Below are positions 50,414 to 61,747 of a stretch of DNA of 64,000 nucleotides, piece after piece. The notes below the pieces were generated by a model, which did no database searches, was not told the DNA's origin, and saw only the letters and a program-made list of their open reading frames with translations. How positions within the stretch are numbered: the stretch's first letter is position 1; each line of letters begins with the position of its first letter. Both the position numbers and the translations under genes were made by a program. Origin of the DNA: Parabacteroides bouchesdurhonensis (GTDB lineage Bacteria; Bacteroidota; Bacteroidia; Bacteroidales; Tannerellaceae); assembly GCF_900186615.1 (NCBI RefSeq), contig NZ_LT896588.1, positions 2,588,558-2,652,557 on the forward strand, written 5' to 3'.

Positions 50414-52724
50414 CTTCGTATTTTCTCCTTTCCTCTTCTGCCAACCGTATTATTTCCACTCCCTTATCCAGCACGGCAGTCACGGCATGGCTTAACGCTT
50501 CACCATCCGGGAGAGCATCGCCACGAAGCAATCCGTAAAGTACATTCAGCGGTTGGTCGGCACGGAGCACCTCCCACGAACTGCGCAGGTGGTGGATCAG
50601 GGAATCCAGCTTTTGCAGGTCTTTTTCTTTTGCTGCATCCCGTACCGCCTGCATTTCCTTTTCTGTTTCAGTTATCAACTTTTCCAGCATGACGGCTTCA
50701 TTGCCATAGGACAATAAGGCGGAAAAGTCCGGTTTCCCGTCCGGTGTCGCTTTTATGGCACACCTGTCGGAAACCTCCATCAGTTCCGATATGGAGAACG
50801 GTTTGAACAGGCATCCGGCAAAGCCTTTTGCCAATAGTTCCCCTTTGTTACAACTGCCCGAAGCGGTTGCCACAACCACCGGGATTGTTGGTGAATTGCC
50901 CACGTTGGACGAACGCAACAGTTCCAGCAATTCGAAACCGTTTATATCGGGCATATTCAAGTCTGTCAGCAACAGGCTGTATTCTTTCTGGCGTATCATT
51001 TCCATCAGTGCCGCAGCATCGGTGCAAGTGTCGCAGTGTATTCCTTCTTGGGAATACATCTCTTTCAGCATCAGAAGTAATACCTCATCATTGTCAATGG
51101 CGACAACATCATGGAATTTATTGTTATGATAAACAGGTGTATTGCTTGTATATCCAAGCTGTTCTTCAGCTTCCTGCATAGAAATTTCAACTGTGAAACG
51201 ACTGCCTTTCCCTTTCTTGCTGTCTAAACGGATTGTTCCGCCAAGCATCGACACAATATTACGCATTATGGCAAGCCCAAGCCCGAAACCCTCCTTTGCG
51301 GCGGCATTTGATAGACGTTCAAACGCACCGAACGCTTGTTTCTGTTCCTCTTCTGTCATGCCTGTACCTGTATCTTCAACGACCAGTGTCAGAACTCCAT
51401 TATCATATTCAGTAATCAAAGAAACACCGCCTTCTTCTGTGAACTTGACAGCGTTTGACAGCAGGTTATTCCCGATTTGTATTATTCGCTCTTTGTCGGT
51501 CAATACAATGGCATCGTGTCCAGTCTTCACGGACAAGGACAGCCCTTTGTTCACGGCAACAGGCATGAACTCCGTTTCAAGTGTGTGCGTGATTGCTGAA
51601 ATCCGGCAGGGTGACAGACGGGGCTGTTCCTTGCCGTTGTCCAGGCGGAAGAAGTCAAGCAAAGTGTTAAGCATATCCCGCATACGGTCGGAGGATTGCA
51701 GTATGTTTTGGATATACTGCCCGGACTTATCCTCACACTGTTCTTTCCGTATCAGTCCGGCATAGCCTGTTATTGCTGTCAGCGGTGTGCGCAGTTCATG
51801 GGTGATAGTATGTACCGCCTTCTTCCTTGACGTTATCAGTGCCTCGTTCCGTTGTACGGATTGTTCCAGTTGCCTTATCAAATCAGTTGTCTTGTGCTTG
51901 TATTGTTTAATGCTTTTTGCATCACGATGTATGATGATGTAGGAAATTAACAACAATAGAAGAACGAATCCCATTAAACCGCCTACTTGCATAAATGACT
52001 TTTCACGCATGGCAACTATTTCGTTTTCCCGGCTTTGCAGTTCGGTTTGTACCTTTTCTTCTATTTGGCAAATCAATTCTTGCAGTTGTCTGTTAAGTTC
52101 TGCATTACGAGCTGCAAGGCTGTCGGCTTGTTCCGACAATTGGCGATCCTGCACTTTCTGTTCGCTGATTACGTTTCTATTGACCGAATGAAGGATAGTG
52201 GTTGATACTGCTGGAGTTACTTCCTTTTTTTTGCCGAATATGCCTAAGAAACCTTTTCGTTTTGGCTTTTTGGACTGTTCCTGCACACTTTTCTGTACAA
52301 TAACCGGAATTTGATTGGCTATCTTCTTGTTAATAGATTGTTGTTCATCCATTAACCGGACTATCTGGAACATCTGTCGTTCCTTATCCTCTAAAAGACT
52401 GCGCACACTATCGATGCGCTCTGCTGGATAGGTGGCCTTGAAACGGCAGAGCATACTGTCCATTGCCATACGCCGTGCATGGTAATGCTCGATATCTTTA
52501 TCGTTCCATTCCAGTATTGTTTCACCCAATAGAGAAAATTTTATCATTTGAATATTGATATTGTTTATTTCTTTTCGGAGCTCGTCTATTTTTTTATTGC
52601 CAAGTTCTAATGCTTCTATCTCCTGCCATTCATAGAGGCTATTATATGCCATACATCCGATAAGAATGGAGATAAGTATATATCCCAACCGTATTGCCTT
52701 ATAGAAATTTCCTGACCGCTCCAT
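50406..52724 (-). CDS. rteA: Hybrid sensor histidine kinase RteA
   Basis: A 772-residue hybrid kinase: N-terminal membrane helix (about 10-27), periplasmic helical region with a coiled coil (about 190-240), second helix (about 245-265), HisKA domain (HTITHELRTPLTAITG), ATPase domain (NLLSNAVKFT, DTGTGMTEEE, GFGLGLAI), receiver domain (LLLTDLNMPDINGFELL) and a C-terminal Hpt-like helical part (SLIHHLRSSWEVL). It is coupled to tetQ by a one-base stop-start overlap (TAATG). RteA-RteB relay the signal for transfer. Confidence 0.93.
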   Translation of the reverse strand: MERSGNFYKAIRLGYILISILIGCMAYNSLYEWQEIEALELGNKKIDELRKEINNINIQMIKFSLLGETILEWNDKDIEHYHARRMAMDSMLCRFKATYPAERIDSVRSLLEDKERQMFQIVRLMDEQQSINKKIANQIPVIVQKSVQEQSKKPKRKGFLGIFGKKKEVTPAVSTTILHSVNRNVISEQKVQDRQLSEQADSLAARNAELNRQLQELICQIEEKVQTELQSRENEIVAMREKSFMQVGGLMGFVLLLLLISYIIIHRDAKSIKQYKHKTTDLIRQLEQSVQRNEALITSRKKAVHTITHELRTPLTAITGYAGLIRKEQCEDKSGQYIQNILQSSDRMRDMLNTLLDFFRLDNGKEQPRLSPCRISAITHTLETEFMPVAVNKGLSLSVKTGHDAIVLTDKERIIQIGNNLLSNAVKFTEEGGVSLITEYDNGVLTLVVEDTGTGMTEEEQKQAFGAFERLSNAAAKEGFGLGLAIMRNIVSMLGGTIRLDSKKGKGSRFTVEISMQEAEEQLGYTSNTPVYHNNKFHDVVAIDNDEVLLLMLKEMYSQEGIHCDTCTDAAALMEMIRQKEYSLLLTDLNMPDINGFELLELLRSSNVGNSPTIPVVVATASGSCNKGELLAKGFAGCLFKPFSISELMEVSDRCAIKATPDGKPDFSALLSYGNEAVMLEKLITETEKEMQAVRDAAKEKDLQKLDSLIHHLRSSWEVLRADQPLNVLYGLLRGDALPDGEALSHAVTAVLDKGVEIIRLAEEERRKYEDE

Positions 52725-54649
52725 TATTTTAATGACATTGATTTTTGGAACATGAATAAAAGTTTATCTTTTTCGTTCATGCGGATATTATCAGAATAAC
52801 CGTCTTTTGTTATTTGATACCCACATGGCTTAACCATAAAAATGCCTAAGCCCTTAGTGTACGAACTTACTTCTGAGGCATAGTCTTTACTTGTATTTAA
52901 TGGAACTTTCCCTTTAATATGACACCACTCATTATTACAACTGATGTCTTCAATCTCAGACATCAGTTTTTGCAAATCTGTAATAGCTTTGGAACTCGCT
53001 ACTTGGGGTATCTGCAACTCAAAACAGAGCATCGGTTCGAGAATGTCCACACCTGACTGTTGCAAAGCCAGCCTGAAGACATAAGGGGTCAGCTGTCTGA
53101 AATCAGCAGGTGTACTTACCGGGCTATAATACTCGGCTTGAGTAAAAGTTACTTTCAGATCTGTCACTTCCCATCCATGTAAACCAGATTGGCAAGACAT
53201 ACGAATCCCTTCAAAAACGGCATTTTGAAAAGAATGGTTCAGATAACCATAGGAGATGTCACTTTCGATTTGCAACCCTGCCCCTAACGGTAAGGGTTCA
53301 AGAGTCAGCCCTATTGTGGCCCAGTAAGGGTTGGGTGGTACTTCGATCTGAATAATCTTATTGACCTTTTTTATAGGTCGTTCTTTGTAGATAGTCTTGA
53401 TCTCATCAAAATGGACCTTTACGGAAAATCGTTCTTCCAGCAATGTCTGTATGATTTCCTTTTGGGTCAAACCATATAACGAGATTTCCAATTCATCACT
53501 ATATGAGTTTATGGAAAAGGACAAAGACGGGTCTTCAATCCACAATGTATTCAGAGCGGATATCACCTTGCTTCTCTCTTCGGGCTTATTTGGCCGGACG
53601 GAGGATTTGAGAGCGGGATGCTGATGAGATAATCCTTGAATCAAACAAGGTTTAGCACCTAAATAATCTCCGATTCGAAAATCTTCTATATCTTCTACAA
53701 TCGCGATATCATTGGCACCCACTTCATCAACATTTATCTCTCTGCCCTGATAAATAGTCTTTAGATTTTTAATCTTGATGAATTTTTCCGAATCGTTGAT
53801 TCTTACAACGTCTCGAAGTCTCAGACTTCCGTCAATTATTTTAAGAAAACTTCTTTTATGCCCTTTGGGGTCATGCTCTATCTTATAGAGATAAGCTGAA
53901 AGTCTGTTTGAGACTGATGCCGGAGGAAGTATAAAAGAAGAAATGGCGTCCAACAACTCATTGATACCGATATTGAACATTGCTGATCCATGTAGCACCG
54001 GATAGACTTTGGCTTTTGCCACAAGAGCGATTATCGTATTCCAATAATCAGCCGGTGAAATTTCGCTATCCGCCAAATATCGTTCTAATATATCGTCGTC
54101 ATGGTTGCATACAAATTCTTTGTATTCTTCCTTTATATATGTTTGGGAGCAAACCGGATAAACCGATCCATCGACAACAGTTTGCATAAACAGGACATCT
54201 TGCGACAGATTTGTTTTTATATCCATATACAAACGCTCCAAATTCACACCGGCACGGTCAATCTTATTGATAAATATAATTGTCGGGATTTGCAGCTTTT
54301 GTAAAGTACTGAACAGCAACTTTGTCTGCGCTTGTATGCCTTCCTTTGCGGATAAGATGAGGACTGCTCCATCAAGCATTTTGAATGTCCGCTCCACTTC
54401 CGCAATAAAATCCATGTGTCCCGGAGTGTCAATGATATTGCATTTCACTCCATTCCAGATAATAGATGTCGTAGAAGCCCGGACAGTAATTCCTCTACGT
54501 TTCTCTATATCCATAGAGTCCGTTATGGTGTCACCATTATCCACACGGCCGCACTTTTCCGTTGCTCCACTGGCAAACAGCAGATTCTCGGTTACGGAAG
54601 TTTTTCCTGCATCAATGTGAGCAAGAATTCCTAAATTTATAATATTCAT
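52724..54649 (-). CDS. tetQ: Ribosomal protection protein Tet(Q)
   Basis: A 641-residue EF-G-like GTPase that removes tetracycline from the ribosome. G1 AHIDAGKTS, the G3 motif DTPGHMDF and G4 NKIDRAG are intact, and the full-length protein has the typical C-terminal loops. The start at 54,649 is where family members begin ([13 protein letters not shown]). An in-frame GTG at 54,697 gives the 657-residue form also used in annotations. It is the first gene of the tetQ-rteA-rteB operon, whose expression is raised by tetracycline in related elements through the leader. Confidence 0.95.
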
Positions 54650-54669
54650 TTGGATTAAGCAATAATATA

Positions 54670-54783
54670 CTACAGTAGATGCATTGTCGAAACGCACCTT
54701 TTAATACCTCCTCGTAGCATATGAGAACTACAGGATTACTAACTCGTATTAATATGTATATTATTACTGCCGCATAACGATTA
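54670..54783 (-). promoter_or_regulatory. tetQ leader with short ORF and SD-sequestering hairpin
   Basis: A 16-codon ORF runs from 54,720 to 54,670 ([16 protein letters not shown]), overlapping the long-form tetQ start. CCTGTAG and CTACGAGG pair with a bulge, hiding a GAGGAGG stretch. The arrangement fits translational attenuation, which is described for tetQ of CTnDOT. Confidence 0.45.
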
Positions 54784-54814
54784 CAAAATTACACAAAAAA
54801 ATATATCTAACAAA
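54784..54814 (-). promoter_or_regulatory. tetQ-rteA-rteB promoter
   Basis: On the minus strand TTTG (54,811-54,814), 19 bases, then TAATTTTG (54,784-54,791) form an almost perfect Bacteroidetes promoter. A leader of about 130 nt to the tetQ start follows. Confidence 0.7.
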
Positions 54815-55179
54815 AGTGGGAGGATTTTTTAACTTTTTACCATAGACATTTTATTAGGGAAGCGTAGGTTCAACTGGCAAGTACAAATAAGTAGAAATGT
54901 TTGAACAACACCGTTTTAGGAAGTTGAAAAATCAAGTTTCTCTCTCGGTATAGCGTTTATTTTGGCCAATATCTTCTTTAGTTTAGCATTTGTGTATTTC
55001 CCATTCGTGTTCTATTTAGCTCCTTATTATGAGTATGTAGCAAGTTACTTATCAAATTCAGCCTCTTTGAGGGTCAAATATGGTTTTGCAAATGGTGACT
55101 GACAAGACATAAACAAGGTCAGCAGGAATTTTTTACATAAATGGACATGAATGTATATAACCTAAAATAAGAATAAATT
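54815..55179. other. AT-rich spacer upstream of the tetQ promoter
   Basis: No ORF of note and no clear repeat is visible apart from ATATAACCTAA near 55,155, which is repeated in inverse orientation after the fold-back element. It separates the tetQ operon from the end of the methylase-helicase gene. Confidence 0.45.
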
Positions 55180-55283
55180 TTAATAAGGGCTGCCCAAAAA
55201 GAAAAAAATGCAGTTGCCATCCTATAGATACTTGCAGAAAGGATAAAATTTACTTTTAGACCTTTTGGGATAGCCCTTATTAA
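55180..55283. mobile_element. MITE-like fold-back element downstream of the methylase-helicase gene
   Basis: TTAATAAGGGCTGCCCAAAA (left) and CTTTTGGGATAGCCCTTATT (right, ending in AA at 55,283) form imperfect terminal inverted repeats of about 22 bp flanking roughly 60 bp of non-coding sequence. The ends look like those of an insertion-sequence family. It can also act as a terminator for the gene ending at 55,307. Confidence 0.5.
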
Positions 55284-55306
55284 TACTTCAGATAAAATTC
55301 CTTAGG

Positions 55307-58300
55307 TTATATTTTCAATCCTTTGGACCGGGTTTCCTCCTTGGCATACAGTCCCGGACGCCCGATTATGACATGGTTGGCAACGATACTATCCGCCGGA
55401 CTGCGTATCTGCGGCGGTGCATTTTCGGGATATTGCGCCTGCCTGTTCCTCACATCTTCCGCTTCCGGCTTGAGCTGTTGCCCTTCATTCTCCTTTTCTG
55501 CGACTTCGGGCGTGGGTGGCGCAAGCTCCAGCTGAATTTTTCGGTCAAGGGCGGCAAGTTCGGACTTCAACTGCTTCAGCTCGTCCTCCTTCTTCCACAC
55601 CTTACCCGCTATCTCCTGTAACTGCGGTATCTCCATCTCCAGCACCTCGTTCTTCGCCTTGTACTGGTCGATGATGGAGGGTATCCTCTCCATCGCGTTG
55701 AGGAAGTTGCGGGCGGCGGCCAACGGGTCAGCCATCGCCAGATGCCCGTTGTTGTAGGTGTACTTGTAGTTCCCCTCGACCACGAAGCGGTTGTCGGTGA
55801 ACTCCAATCCCTCTTTGAGTATCCTTTCGCTCACCACCTTTATCGGAAAACCGTAAAGTTCACCGACCTGCGTGTACAACCCTCCGGTCGTGGCATTCTT
55901 GGCTATCTCCTGCAAACGCTTTCCGATGACCTTCTCATCGGCGGAATCCACTCCGTCCACCTTTATTATATTAAGGCGGTTGCCCTCCTTGTCGGTCTGC
56001 ACCACCGACAGGAAGCGGTTCCAGTCCTCCGTCATGGCATCTATGAAAGCCGTGTTGTTGCGCAACTCGCCGGTCTTTGACTCCAGCTTGAACTCCGAAT
56101 CACGCTTGCCCTTGTTGAACGACTTGCGTTCCCCTTCGAGCGATGCGATCCGCTTTTCCAGTTTCGCCTTGTCCAACAGGTCGGTATTGCCGGAGAGCAA
56201 CGCCATGTATTCCGAGAAATTCATGCCCGATTTTTCGTCCATTGCCCCCTCGTCGATGGTACGCGCACCCATCGCACCGCTTTTGAGCTGGCTTATGAAA
56301 GTCTGCTTGCAGTGCAGGAGGTTGAACTTGTAGCTGTCCAGTGACTTCTCCACCGCGTAGATGATTACATCCACGTTGTTCCCGGCGAAATGTTTGGCAA
56401 TCTCATTACCTGCCCTAACTCCGCGTCCGTCACGCTGTTGCAAGTCGGACGGTCGCCACGGCGTATCGAGATGATGGATAGCCACACACCGTTTCTGGGC
56501 GTTCACACCCGTTCCGAGCATAGAGGTAGAGCCGAACAGCACACGCACCGTCCCGGCGTTCATGGCGTCTATCACCGCCTTCCGCGCCTTGTCGGTCTTG
56601 CACTCCTGAATGAAGCGCACCTCGCTTGGCGGTATACCGTAGTCCTCCGTCAGTTTGCGCTTGATTTCCGAATAGACGTTCCACCCGTCGCCCGGCTGGT
56701 ATGTCCCCAAATCAGAGAAAACGAACTGCGTGCCTTTCTGGGCGTCGTATTTTTGATAATACTCCGCGATCATCTTGGCACAGTGACTCGCTTTGTTGTC
56801 GGGATGATCTTCGTAATTCGGGTCTATCATGCGCATGTCGAGTGCCATTTTCCGGGCATAGTCCGTGGCGATGAGCATCTTCGCCTTTTCTTCCGTTTCC
56901 GAAAGCGGCAGCCTGCCCAACAAGGTGGCATCGCCCGTCTTGGCGAACTGCATCAGTTTCTGTATGAAGTCCTCCTGTTCCGGCGTGGGCGGTATATGGT
57001 GCAGTATCTCGTTCTTGGCAGGACGGTCAACGCCCACATCCTCCGCCGTGCGGTAGTCCGTGATTTCATTATAGAAGGCGGCAAGCTCCGGCACTTTGAT
57101 GAAGTAGCGGAAACGCTCCTTCTGGACCACATTGTTCGTCACGTTAAATTCAAAATCCGTCGTCTTCTTGGCAAATATCGCCGCCCAAGCGTCGAAACAC
57201 CTTATGTCCTGCCGTTCCAGCTCCTTCGGGCGCAGGTACTTGAACAGCAGGTACAATTCAGTCAGTGAGTTGCTGATAGTCGTGCCGGAGAGGAAGGTCG
57301 CACCCAAGTCTTTTCCTGTGCGCTCCTGTATGGTGCGTATGGCAAAGAGCATGTTAAGTGCCTTCTGGCTTCCCTCGCTGTTTCCCAATCCCGCCACACG
57401 GTCGTGGCGCGTGTTGAAAGTCAGATTCTTGAACTGGTGGCTCTCATCTATGAAGATGTGGTCGATGCCCATCTGCTTGAAATCCACCACGTCGTCCGTG
57501 CGTGACTTTATGGCGTGTTCCACCTTCTCCAGCTTCGCTTCAAGGTTGTGCTTGCGCTTCTCCAATCCTTTCAGCATCGCCCGCGACACGTTCTTTCCCT
57601 GCTGCCGTAGCACTTCGAGGTTTTCCTCCACCGTGTCAAGCTCTGCTTGCAGGATGCGCTGCTGCAATTCCGGCGACTGCGGTATCTTGCCGAACTGGTC
57701 GTGCGACATGATGACGCAATCGTAGTCGTTGTTCTTTATATTATTGAAGAAGCGCACACGGTTGGCGGTCGAAAAGTCCTTCTCCGAAGCGTACAGAATA
57801 CGTGCGTTGGGATATGCCGCCTGATAGGTGGCTGCAATCTCCGCAACGTTGGCTTTCAGCCCGATAATCATCGGCTTGTGTGCCAAATTCAGACGCTTCA
57901 TCTCATGCGCGGCGATGCACATTATCAGCGTCTTACCGGTTCCCACCTCGTGGTCGCAAATTCCGCCGCCGTTCTGTTTCAACATCCAGACGCAATCCAT
58001 CTGTGAGGGATAGACGCTCTTGATACCCCGGCTTGCCAGCCCTTTCAGGTTGAGGTCGGGAAAGGTCTGATGGGAGCCGTCGTAGCGCGGGCGCACGAAA
58101 CAGTTGAACTTGCGGTTATACATCGTCACAAGCCGCTCCTTGAACTGCGGCGACTGCTCTTCGAGCCATTCGGAGAAGCCGTTTCGTATCTCGTCAATCT
58201 TGGCGTTGGCGAGTTGTATTCCCTCGCTGTCGCGCATCTTGATGTCGTTGCCATGCTCGTCCTTGCCGATGGACTTCATCATGTCAGGGCAGGTGTTGTG

Positions 58301-61123
58301 CAGGGCGTGTTTTAGGAGGTGCATACCGTCATAGTTCCGGTAATACCCCTTCACCAGAAACTCGTCCGTGATTTTCATGGTGCGGTAGCCGCACACCACC
58401 GAAAACTCGTCCATGCTTGCGGAATAGGCGATTTTCACCTCCGTGTCGAACAGCCGGCTCATGTAGGCGGCATAGACACCCGTCGGAATCCAGCGTTCCC
58501 CGAAATTGAAGTCCAGATCCTCGAAGGCGATGCGCTGCGGCTCGGCATCTTTCAGAGCCTCCAACGCCTGCTTCACCTCCGGCATACGCTCATTTTCGGG
58601 ATTGTCACCCATCCATGCCTCTATGCGTTCCGCTTTCTCTATGACATTTCCGGCGATGAAACGGTCTTTGATTTCGTAACCGGTCACGAGCGGATTGTAG
58701 TAGATGCGCCCTTGCAGGGCAGTGAGCAAATCCTCCGCCGTGCTGTCGGTTATCTCCCGCATATAGTCGAGATTGACCGTACCATATTTGTTGAGCGACG
58801 CAGACAGGGCTTCTTCGGGAGAGCCTACGTTGGCATGGCTCTCCACCGCGAAGGAAACAGGATGCTCGAAGATGTCCGCCTTGACGAACTTTCCGTTTTC
58901 CATCCGTTCCAGCGAAAGGATGTCGCGCCCGCCCGCATCCATCATCACTAACTTCACGTTCTGCTTGGCGTTGAGGTTGCCGTAGCGCATGACAAACTCA
59001 TCGTAACAGGTATTCAGATGCTCTCGCCACGGAACATTTGCCTCGCGCCGGAGCGATTCATAACGGTACAGACGCTCGTAGGCGTCACGCAGCGACACAT
59101 ACAACAACGCCTTTTCCTTCTGGTATCCTTTCAGGTCGAGCGGCTGGAATGTCGCCCCGTATGGCGTGATGTCTTTCAGGTAGCCGATGTTATGACGCCC
59201 CCGGTCAGCCACCAGCGACCCTTCGCGCAGGTGCATCTCCGGCGTGCGGTGGTAGGCACGCGGAGAAAGGTCCACGACTTCCTCCTTCGGCTTTTCCGCT
59301 TCGATGTCGGGGAAAAGGAAAGTCCCCACCGCTTCCGATGGGGTATCTGTAACGGCAGGTGCGGCGACTGCCTCCGGCTGTGTTTCCTCCTGTCGTGGCT
59401 GCTCACGGGAAGTTTCCGGCACGGCTTTCACTTCCGTCTTTTCCGCCACTTGTTTCTCGTTATGCTGCCTTGCCAGTTCCCGAAGTTCTTTCCTACGCTC
59501 CGGCGTCAAACCCATCATCATTTCATAGAAACCGTTGATGGGAGGATTGGTATCCCAGTCCAGTGTGGCATAGATGTCGTCCGGGTCGGCAGGCTTGGCG
59601 GTGTTCTCCGCTTTCACCTCCTTATTCTCCATTGCGGGTTTTGCAGTTGGAGCTGTCGGTGTAACCGTGACTTTCGGTTTGGGCGGAGTGGACTTTGCCG
59701 TAACTGCCTTTTTCACCGTCTTTTTCTTTTTGGAGGTTTTCGGTTGGCTGACCTCTTCCGTCATCCCCCAGAGGTCAAGCAGGGTGAGCTGCACGCCTGC
59801 GGAATATTGCGGGCGCGGTTCTATCTCCGGCTTTTCATCTGCGGGTTGCGGCTTTTCTGTCGGAGTTTCCACCGTCTGCGCCGAGGATACTGTTTCCAAT
59901 TTTATGGCAGGACGCTCTACTTTATTTTGAACGGCAACTTTTTCTTCCGTTCCTGCCTGCCGGATTGAACCCGAATACAAGCGCATGGCAAGCCTGTAAT
60001 GGAAATCCTCGTCGAGCATACGGCGCAAATCCCCGGCGATGCCTGCTGCCTTGCCCTCGTGCAGATAAACCATAGCGGGCTTCCCGTAGGGGTCTGTGTC
60101 AAGTTTCGCCATCGTATGCACGATGCGTTCCGGGTGGTGGATGAAATAGGCGTTGTCGGTCAGGGCGGTTTTCGTGTCCGTCTGTATCACGGTCATCAGC
60201 CGCTCGTCCTGCGACATTTCCTTCTTGCTGAGGTTCTTTTGCAGGACAATCAGGTCACTGCCCACCTCCGTGCCCGCGTTGTCCGTGAACAGGTTGTTGG
60301 GCAGGCGTATCGCGGATACCAGATTGGCCTGACTGAACAGCTCGTTACGCACGGAGGTCTTGGTGCTATTCAATACCCCTTGCGAGGTGATGAACGCCAC
60401 GATACCGCCGTCACGCACGGCATCCAGTCCTTTGAGAAAGAAATAGTTGTGGATGGTTTTCTGGGCGGAGCGTCTGCCGAAAGAGTCGCTCCGCTGAAAC
60501 TCCGCGTCGAACACGGCAATGTCACCGAACGGAATGTTGGACACCGCCAAGTCGAAATAATTGTTGAACGGTCTTTCGATTTTCTCAAAACCGCAGGTGC
60601 GCATTTTCTGGTCGGGATAGAGATGCCTCAAGATTGTACCCGTGAGCAGATCCTTCTCGAAAGCCATCACATCCGCATTGGGGCTGTGCCGCAGCATGGA
60701 ATCCACGAACACGCCGACACCTGCCGACGGTTCGAGCATACGGGCGGGGCGGACGCTGTAATCTGCCAGCACGTCCGCGATGGTGTCGGTTATCTCTTTG
60801 GGGGTGTAGAAAGCGGTCAGCACGGACGCTTTCAGCGAATCCACAAACCGCTTGTACTCTGTTTCGTCCTTGCTGTTCTCACGGATAAGCCTGTGCAGCT
60901 CCACCGTCGGGGCGAACAGTTCGAGGTCGGATTTCGCCCACCGGACGGCATCCGTCAGTTCCTTTGCAGGGTTGAGGATACATTTCAGACCGCCGAAACC
61001 GCAGTACCTTTGAAGTATGGCACGCTCTTCGGTTGTCGCTGTCCTATTTTCCCTGTCAAGGATGAATGCCGTCCGTATCGCCTCGATGTTGTCCCGCAGT
61101 TTCTGTTTGCGGTTAAACGCCAT
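55307..61123 (-). CDS. Large N6-adenine methylase / SNF2-like helicase fusion
   Basis: A 1,938-residue protein. The N-terminal part carries an adenine-methylase-like fold ([15 protein letters not shown]; catalytic motif variant SNIPFGD at about 195). A long Pro/Glu-rich linker follows (about 400-640). The C-terminal half is a superfamily 2 helicase: [15 protein letters not shown]-like [16 protein letters not shown], and motif [14 protein letters not shown]. Such proteins are common on Bacteroidetes conjugative elements and may protect or replicate transferred DNA. The start overlaps the DUF1896 gene by 11 bases. Confidence 0.88.
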   Translation of the reverse strand: MAFNRKQKLRDNIEAIRTAFILDRENRTATTEERAILQRYCGFGGLKCILNPAKELTDAVRWAKSDLELFAPTVELHRLIRENSKDETEYKRFVDSLKASVLTAFYTPKEITDTIADVLADYSVRPARMLEPSAGVGVFVDSMLRHSPNADVMAFEKDLLTGTILRHLYPDQKMRTCGFEKIERPFNNYFDLAVSNIPFGDIAVFDAEFQRSDSFGRRSAQKTIHNYFFLKGLDAVRDGGIVAFITSQGVLNSTKTSVRNELFSQANLVSAIRLPNNLFTDNAGTEVGSDLIVLQKNLSKKEMSQDERLMTVIQTDTKTALTDNAYFIHHPERIVHTMAKLDTDPYGKPAMVYLHEGKAAGIAGDLRRMLDEDFHYRLAMRLYSGSIRQAGTEEKVAVQNKVERPAIKLETVSSAQTVETPTEKPQPADEKPEIEPRPQYSAGVQLTLLDLWGMTEEVSQPKTSKKKKTVKKAVTAKSTPPKPKVTVTPTAPTAKPAMENKEVKAENTAKPADPDDIYATLDWDTNPPINGFYEMMMGLTPERRKELRELARQHNEKQVAEKTEVKAVPETSREQPRQEETQPEAVAAPAVTDTPSEAVGTFLFPDIEAEKPKEEVVDLSPRAYHRTPEMHLREGSLVADRGRHNIGYLKDITPYGATFQPLDLKGYQKEKALLYVSLRDAYERLYRYESLRREANVPWREHLNTCYDEFVMRYGNLNAKQNVKLVMMDAGGRDILSLERMENGKFVKADIFEHPVSFAVESHANVGSPEEALSASLNKYGTVNLDYMREITDSTAEDLLTALQGRIYYNPLVTGYEIKDRFIAGNVIEKAERIEAWMGDNPENERMPEVKQALEALKDAEPQRIAFEDLDFNFGERWIPTGVYAAYMSRLFDTEVKIAYSASMDEFSVVCGYRTMKITDEFLVKGYYRNYDGMHLLKHALHNTCPDMMKSIGKDEHGNDIKMRDSEGIQLANAKIDEIRNGFSEWLEEQSPQFKERLVTMYNRKFNCFVRPRYDGSHQTFPDLNLKGLASRGIKSVYPSQMDCVWMLKQNGGGICDHEVGTGKTLIMCIAAHEMKRLNLAHKPMIIGLKANVAEIAATYQAAYPNARILYASEKDFSTANRVRFFNNIKNNDYDCVIMSHDQFGKIPQSPELQQRILQAELDTVEENLEVLRQQGKNVSRAMLKGLEKRKHNLEAKLEKVEHAIKSRTDDVVDFKQMGIDHIFIDESHQFKNLTFNTRHDRVAGLGNSEGSQKALNMLFAIRTIQERTGKDLGATFLSGTTISNSLTELYLLFKYLRPKELERQDIRCFDAWAAIFAKKTTDFEFNVTNNVVQKERFRYFIKVPELAAFYNEITDYRTAEDVGVDRPAKNEILHHIPPTPEQEDFIQKLMQFAKTGDATLLGRLPLSETEEKAKMLIATDYARKMALDMRMIDPNYEDHPDNKASHCAKMIAEYYQKYDAQKGTQFVFSDLGTYQPGDGWNVYSEIKRKLTEDYGIPPSEVRFIQECKTDKARKAVIDAMNAGTVRVLFGSTSMLGTGVNAQKRCVAIHHLDTPWRPSDLQQRDGRGVRAGNEIAKHFAGNNVDVIIYAVEKSLDSYKFNLLHCKQTFISQLKSGAMGARTIDEGAMDEKSGMNFSEYMALLSGNTDLLDKAKLEKRIASLEGERKSFNKGKRDSEFKLESKTGELRNNTAFIDAMTEDWNRFLSVVQTDKEGNRLNIIKVDGVDSADEKVIGKRLQEIAKNATTGGLYTQVGELYGFPIKVVSERILKEGLEFTDNRFVVEGNYKYTYNNGHLAMADPLAAARNFLNAMERIPSIIDQYKAKNEVLEMEIPQLQEIAGKVWKKEDELKQLKSELAALDRKIQLELAPPTPEVAEKENEGQQLKPEAEDVRNRQAQYPENAPPQIRSPADSIVANHVIIGRPGLYAKEETRSKGLKI

Positions 61124-61565
61124 ATTCGTCTAAGTAAAGGACGGTTGCTCCCGTCAGCTCCGTGTAGAGCAGGTCGTAATCGGAAGACAGGGCGAAATTG
61201 TCATCCGAGAGGTCATAGACGGAGAACACGTTGCCGACAAGCGGCAGCAGTTTCAGGACAAAGGCTTCACGCTTCTCTTCCGGCACTTCATCGGCAAACT
61301 CGTTTTCCACGACTTCGCGGAGGATGGCGTAACGGGAATAATGCAGCCCGCGCAGCAGCGTGTCCATCGCCAGTTCCTGCGCACCATCGGCGGGATAGCC
61401 TTCAAGCCGTGCCCTCTCATACGTTTCGGCGGCACGGTCGGCCCGTTCCCGTATGAAAGCGGTGTCGTCAGCCTGTTCAAACTTGTTCGTGCGGAGATAG
61501 TCCAGCAGGTACAGACCGTAATAGGAAAAGTCGGTCTGACCCTCGTTTTTCTTCTTGTTGTTCAT
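61113..61565 (-). CDS. DUF1896 protein
   Basis: A 150-residue protein beginning [20 protein letters not shown], matching DUF1896, a family found on Bacteroidetes conjugative transposons with unknown function. The start at 61,565 is chosen because a leader-motif copy ends directly at it and the upstream open frame lies over the small RNA gene. It overlaps the methylase-helicase by 11 bases, so both are co-transcribed. Confidence 0.85.
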   Translation of the reverse strand: MNNKKKNEGQTDFSYYGLYLLDYLRTNKFEQADDTAFIRERADRAAETYERARLEGYPADGAQELAMDTLLRGLHYSRYAILREVVENEFADEVPEEKREAFVLKLLPLVGNVFSVYDLSDDNFALSSDYDLLYTELTGATVLYLDEYGV

Positions 61566-61582
61566 TACTTTGGATTTAGCGG
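61565..61582 (-). promoter_or_regulatory. Leader motif before the DUF1896 gene (putative RteR target)
   Basis: On the minus strand CCGCTAAATCCAAAGTA runs directly into the ATG. It can also fold back onto the antisense copy in the small RNA gene just upstream (61,652-61,668) if transcription reads through the terminator. Confidence 0.6.
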
Positions 61583-61619
61583 ATTGATAATTAACGGGAT
61601 AATCGGTTGGAAAAAGGAA

Positions 61620-61711
61620 GAAAAAGGCACTCGGTATCCCTCCGAGTGCCACCACTAAATCCAAAGTATGAGTGTAATCCGGTATCGAAGAACAATTCAT
61701 TACTCTGAACA
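61620..61711 (-). ncRNA. rteR: RteR-like small regulatory RNA
   Basis: This is a complete minus-strand RNA gene: promoter TTTC-N19-TAACTTTG (61,717-61,747), expected start near 61,710, and an intrinsic terminator GGCACTCGG/CCGAGTGCC (61,626-61,650) with TTTTT at 61,621-61,625. The product is about 91 nt. It lies directly after topB (exc). As I recall, RteR of CTnDOT, a roughly 90-nt inhibitor of tra expression, is encoded at the same place. Its 17 nt before the terminator (61,668 down to 61,652) are antisense to the leader motif of several tra and mob genes. Confidence 0.75.
61626..61650 (-). terminator. Terminator of the RteR-like RNA
   Basis: A perfect 9-bp GC-rich stem with a seven-base loop, followed on the minus strand by TTTTTC. 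It also separates topB from the DUF1896 gene. Confidence 0.8.
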
Positions 61712-61716
61712 AGTGG

Positions 61717-61747
61717 CAAAGTTAATACTATTTCTTCCGTCCTGAAA
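61717..61747 (-). promoter_or_regulatory. Promoter of the RteR-like RNA
   Basis: On the minus strand TTTC (61,744-61,747), 19 bases, then TAACTTTG (61,717-61,724) match the Bacteroidetes consensus except for one base of the -33 box. The -33 box lies inside the 3' end of topB. Confidence 0.6.
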
